Below, one piece after another: positions 61,016 to 64,000 of a DNA stretch of 64,000 nt. Numbering within the stretch: position 1 is the stretch's first letter; every line of letters starts with the position of its first letter. Below the pieces are notes generated by a model, which saw only the letters and a list, made by a program, of their open reading frames with translations, was not told the DNA's origin and searched no databases. The position numbers and the translations under genes are program-made. This DNA comes from an uncultured Eubacteriales bacterium (GTDB taxonomy: Bacteria; Bacillota; Clostridia; Christensenellales; Aristaeellaceae): positions 62,001 through 126,000 of the forward strand of contig ONJM01000004.1 in assembly GCA_900318145.1 (NCBI GenBank). The letters run 5' to 3'.

Positions 61016-62694
61016 ACAGAAGCATTCGGAAAATCAAGGAAATATTCAGCGGCCCTGCTCTGCGGGCGGTTTACCGGTGGAGCAAGCCAGCGCACGGATC
61101 GATCGCCCTGATTTCTGTGATCGGAATCGTCAGTTCCCTTATGTCCCTGGGGGTTACCCTGGTGACGAAGAACCTGATCGACGGGGCTACGGGCGGTAAG
61201 GAATCCGCGCTGTGGGCCTGGGGGATTACACTGGTTGCGCTGATTGCCGGGAACCGGCTTCTGACGGCCCTGACCGGCTATATCCGGATCAAAGCATCCG
61301 CAACGCTGCAAAAGCATCTGCAGGGAATGGTGACCGAATCCCTGATGAGCAAGGAGTATCCGGCACTGAAACCCTTCCACAGCGGAGAACTGGTGAGCCG
61401 GGTGTTTTCGGATGTCTCTGTGGTGAAAAACGGGGTACTGGGTCTGCTGCCGTCCCTGCTGCAGATTTCGGTTTCCTTTGTCGGCGCTGCGGTGATCCTG
61501 ATCACCATGGACTGGCGGTTTGTGCCGGTGCTGATCCTTGCGTCAGTCCTCGGGAGCCTGATGGCGGTAGCTTTCCGTGAACCGATGAAGCGGCGGCACA
61601 AGCGGATGCAGGAGGCGGAAGCAAAGCTGCATGCGTCCACACAGGAAACACTGGAGAATGTTCGGCTGATCAAAGCATCCGTTTCCGAAGAGCGGGCGCT
61701 GGACACCATGGATGAACACCGGGAGCATCTGGTCAGTGAACAGATGCGGAACGGGAAGCTTTCCATCCTGTTCCACAACGGAATGGGAGTCGCTTTTGAC
61801 ATCTCCTGGCTGCTGTGCAACCTGTGGGGCTGCGTTAAGATCTACCATGGAACGTTTACTTACGGATCCCTGGCGGCGCTGATCCAGCTGATCGGTCGGA
61901 TCCAGAGCCCGATTGCCAGCGCGGTGGAGCTGGTCAGCCAGATGTACGGGGTGACGGCCTCAGCAGAACGCTTGCTGGAAGTGGTCGGACTGCCGGATGA
62001 GGAAGCCGGAATCCGGATCGGGTCGTTTGATGAGATCCGGCTGGAGAAGGTCAATTTCCAGTATGAGGACAGCCGGGAAGATGTGCTGGTTGATATAAAC
62101 GGAAGGATCCGGCGCGGGGATTTCGTGGCGCTGACGGGAATTTCCGGCGGTGGAAAGTCAAGCCTGTTCCAGCTGCTCCTGGGAATTTACAAGCCTGTGA
62201 GTGGATCGGTGCTGTTTGTTTCAGACGGAAAAGAGATCCCGGCGGCAAAGGGAACCCGAGGCTTGTTTGCATATGTTCCGCAGGGGAATACCCTGATGTC
62301 CGGGACGCTGCGGGATAATCTGACGATGTTCACGGACGAGGCTTCGGAGGAAGCGATCGCGTCCGCGGTGCACGCGGCGTGCCTGGATGACCTGGTGGCG
62401 GAGATCGGGATGGACGCGAAGATCGGGGAGCGGGGCGTCGGGCTTTCGGAAGGCCAGGCGCAGCGGGTAGCTGTGGCCCGGGCCCTGCTGAGCGGCGCGC
62501 CGATTCTGCTGCTGGACGAAGCGACAAGCGCACTGGACGAGCGGACGGAAGCGAAGCTGCTGGAGAATATCGACGCTATGCGGGACAAGACGGTGATCAT
62601 TGTGACGCACCGCAGGGCAGCACTGGCAATCTGCGACTATACACTGCATATCGAGAACGGGCATATGACGCGGATTGACGGCGCGAAGGAATAA
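61012..62694 (+). CDS. ABC exporter of the RiPP cluster
   Basis: A 560-aa fused permease/ATPase. Six membrane helices fill ~25-290; the ATPase has Walker A GISGGGKSS (~376-384), signature LSEGQ (~478-482; LSGGQ in most) and Walker B ILLLDEATSALD (~499-510). No C39 peptidase domain is present, so the leader must be removed by another protein such as the S24/S26 peptidase next to it. It likely exports the mature peptide and may give immunity. Confidence 0.9.
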   Translation: MNRSIRKIKEIFSGPALRAVYRWSKPAHGSIALISVIGIVSSLMSLGVTLVTKNLIDGATGGKESALWAWGITLVALIAGNRLLTALTGYIRIKASATLQKHLQGMVTESLMSKEYPALKPFHSGELVSRVFSDVSVVKNGVLGLLPSLLQISVSFVGAAVILITMDWRFVPVLILASVLGSLMAVAFREPMKRRHKRMQEAEAKLHASTQETLENVRLIKASVSEERALDTMDEHREHLVSEQMRNGKLSILFHNGMGVAFDISWLLCNLWGCVKIYHGTFTYGSLAALIQLIGRIQSPIASAVELVSQMYGVTASAERLLEVVGLPDEEAGIRIGSFDEIRLEKVNFQYEDSREDVLVDINGRIRRGDFVALTGISGGGKSSLFQLLLGIYKPVSGSVLFVSDGKEIPAAKGTRGLFAYVPQGNTLMSGTLRDNLTMFTDEASEEAIASAVHAACLDDLVAEIGMDAKIGERGVGLSEGQAQRVAVARALLSGAPILLLDEATSALDERTEAKLLENIDAMRDKTVIIVTHRRAALAICDYTLHIENGHMTRIDGAKE

Positions 62695-62722
62695 AATACA
62701 GGACTGGATGAAACGGGATCAA

Positions 62723-62752
62723 TGGACAAATAATGGAATCCCATGATAAAAT
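62723..62752 (+). promoter_or_regulatory. Candidate promoter of the sigma factor operon
   Basis: TGGACA (62723-62728), 18-nt spacer, TAAAAT (62747-62752), in the 200-nt gap after the exporter gene. Weak match; no terminator is evident before it. Confidence 0.35.
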
Positions 62753-62893
62753 AAAGACAGTATCCGGAAAGATGATTCACAGATCCATACCGGACCCGCA
62801 ATGCCCCAGGATTTGTCGGAGACGTTGCCTTCTTTCCGGGCTGTCCGTATAAACAATAAAGAGAATTCCGCAGGGAAGGAGGCCGGGCGCGGA

Positions 62894-63100
62894 GTGGAGA
62901 AAAAACTCAGTCTGCTTTTTGACTATCAGAAATTCGCGCAGAATCCGGAACTGCAGCGCGTGATCGACAAGGTACACGCACGCTTTTCCAAACGGGAACT
63001 GAGCGACGAGGAAGCGGATCTCGTGGCAGCGGCGGGGCAGCCGGAGATGGCTTCACTGCGGAAGAAACCGCGGGAAAAAGAGAATGACGAAATCCTCTGA
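62894..63100 (+). CDS. Small protein upstream of the ECF sigma factor
   Basis: 68 aa from GTG 62894 with GGAAGGAGG about 11 nt upstream; the open frame before it has no ribosome site. Charged and helical (LSLLFDYQKFAQNPELQRVI, then SDEEADLVAAAG). No family recognised. It overlaps the sigma factor start by 17 nt, so translation is coupled and a regulatory role on the sigma factor is plausible. Confidence 0.6.
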   Translation: MEKKLSLLFDYQKFAQNPELQRVIDKVHARFSKRELSDEEADLVAAAGQPEMASLRKKPREKENDEIL

Positions 63101-63572
63101 GTGGGATGATATATACCGCCAGTACAGCGGCAGGGTGATGGGATACATGACAGCCCGGGTGCAGCGCCGGGAGGAAGCCGAGGACCTGTGCGCGGATGTG
63201 TTTGAAAAAGTATTCCGGAAGATGGAGGCCTACGACAAGGAAAAGGCCGCCATCGGGACCTGGATCTATACGATTGCGCGGAATACGGTGATTGACTATT
63301 ACCGGAAAAACCGCCCGACCGCGGAACTGAACGAGAACCTGGCCTGGGACAAGGAGATCGACGAATCCATCCTGAAGGATGAGACACTGGAGGAGCTTGC
63401 TGCAGCGGTGGAGAAGCTTCCCCCGGATCTGCAGAATATCGTGGTGCTGGCATATTTTGAACGGATACCGCTCATCGAAGTGAGCAAAATTGTGCATTTC
63501 AGCTACCGGACTGTGAAACTGAAACACCAGAAAGCACTGAAACTGCTGCGGGAAAGCCTGGAGAAAGAATGA
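63084..63572 (+). CDS. ECF-type RNA polymerase sigma factor
   Basis: A 162-aa sigma-70-like factor: region 2 with AEDLCADVFEKVFRKM and GTWIYTIARNTVIDYYR (about 30-80), region 4 with LPPDLQNIVVLAYFE and SKIVHFSYRTVKLKHQKALK (about 112-155). It would direct a regulon of surface or stress genes. No anti-sigma factor gene with a membrane segment follows; the next gene is a repeat protein. Start ATG 63084 overlaps the small gene before it. Confidence 0.88.
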   Translation: MTKSSEWDDIYRQYSGRVMGYMTARVQRREEAEDLCADVFEKVFRKMEAYDKEKAAIGTWIYTIARNTVIDYYRKNRPTAELNENLAWDKEIDESILKDETLEELAAAVEKLPPDLQNIVVLAYFERIPLIEVSKIVHFSYRTVKLKHQKALKLLRESLEKE

Positions 63573-63711
63573 ATCAGCATCGCGTTGAAGCATTGGTTCT
63601 CCGGGCTTTATGCATTTATATCCCTCACCGGGAACGGAATGGCCGGCGTAGCGGAAAACGGAATATCCAGGAACAAAATAAATAACAGAGCAGAAACAGA
63701 GAGGAAAAGAC

Positions 63712-64000
63712 ATGAGCAGATTATTTCGGAAGGCTTCCAGCAAAAACACATATACCCCTGAACAGCGGAACATTCCGTCTTTTTTAACCGGCAGGCGCTG
63801 GATCTGTGCCATTGCCCTGTGCATGGCTTTTCTTCTTATTCATACCGCGTCCGCGGAGCTGAGTACAAATCTGGGTATTCAGAAAACAATGAACCGCAAC
63901 AACAAGAAGATCGAGAGCGAGACATATACGGACGCTGCCGGCAATCCGGTGACTGCAGACGATAAGGGATACGCGACAGTGAAGTATACCTATACATCCG
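63712..64000 (+). CDS. Secreted repeat protein related to the giant EPS protein (3' end outside window)
   Basis: Open from ATG 63712 (GAGAGGAAAAG upstream) to the window edge. Residues ~1-50 form a signal peptide (WICAIALCMAFLLIHTASA). Then the first repeat begins: KIESETYTDAAGNPVTADDKGYATVKYTYT, i.e. the same Y-x-DA-x-GNP and GYA...Y.YT pattern as the 21031 and 46946 proteins. Here the partial gene lies right after the ECF sigma factor. The length cannot be seen. Confidence 0.78.
   Translation, partial: MSRLFRKASSKNTYTPEQRNIPSFLTGRRWICAIALCMAFLLIHTASAELSTNLGIQKTMNRNNKKIESETYTDAAGNPVTADDKGYATVKYTYTS

Noticed and set aside
63569..63682. Frame of 37 codons overlapping the sigma factor stop (ATGA)
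   Set aside because: Basic, no membrane segment, no recognisable motif; possible relic of an anti-sigma gene but unsupported.
1..64000. tRNA, rRNA or riboswitch genes
   Set aside because: I looked through the intergenic gaps and saw no cloverleaf, rRNA-like or riboswitch-like sequence that I could support by eye; a covariance-model scan would be decisive.

Overview
The window looks like a chromosomal segment of a Gram-positive Clostridia-type bacterium (Bacillota). The basis is strong AGGAGG-type ribosome binding sites with frequent GTG and TTG starts, intrinsic terminators, a CpsCD-like fused BY-kinase with an LCP-family protein, an NHLM-type peptide exporter and radical-SAM peptide maturation genes. 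I cannot name the species. Base composition is strongly mosaic: about 1-11 kb and 48-63 kb are GC-rich, while 12.4-14.3 kb and most of 28.3-48.4 kb are clearly AT-rich, which suggests acquired DNA.

Left part (1-19 kb), accessory. A truncated AAA ATPase is followed by a three-gene NHLM-type peptide export operon (minus strand), two HipA-like kinases, a secreted protein and a clostripain-like protease that face each other, and a small defence-like island. The island has an ATPase plus RloB-like TOPRIM pair and, tail to tail with it, a second ATPase whose TOPRIM partner is cut short. A Cys-rich peptide gene and a phage terminase remnant follow. The intergenic gaps carry at least nine copies of a short palindromic repeat that I do not see elsewhere in the window.

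Middle part (19.4-56.7 kb), an exopolysaccharide or capsule locus on the plus strand. It runs from a BY-kinase, a giant secreted repeat protein and an LCP protein, through a membrane-domain/aminotransferase fusion, two ATP-grasp ligases, a PglC-like initiating transferase, glycosyltransferases, TupA-like ATP-grasp proteins, a Wzy polymerase, CapA, O-acyltransferases, a CDP-glycerol-type transferase and a Wzx flippase, to a VanZ-like repeat protein and a UDP-GlcNAc 4,6-dehydratase. After a decayed acyltransferase/transposase junction, a UDP-uronate operon follows (galacturonokinase-like kinase, nucleotidyltransferase, UDP-glucose dehydrogenase, UDP-glucuronate 4-epimerase). The genes suggest a polymer with a 4-amino-6-deoxy sugar, possibly acylated by an amino acid, and with galacturonate.

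Right part (56.7-62.7 kb), a ribosomally made peptide (RiPP) cluster: two PqqD-like recognition proteins, three candidate precursors (one only 55 residues), a radical SAM/SPASM enzyme, an HprK-like kinase, an S24/S26-type peptidase and an ABC exporter. One precursor is homologous to the lone Cys-rich peptide at 16.1 kb. Another has a double-glycine leader that the C39 peptidase exporter at 3.5-5.7 kb could cut. The window ends with an ECF sigma factor and the start of another repeat protein of the same type as the giant one in the EPS locus.
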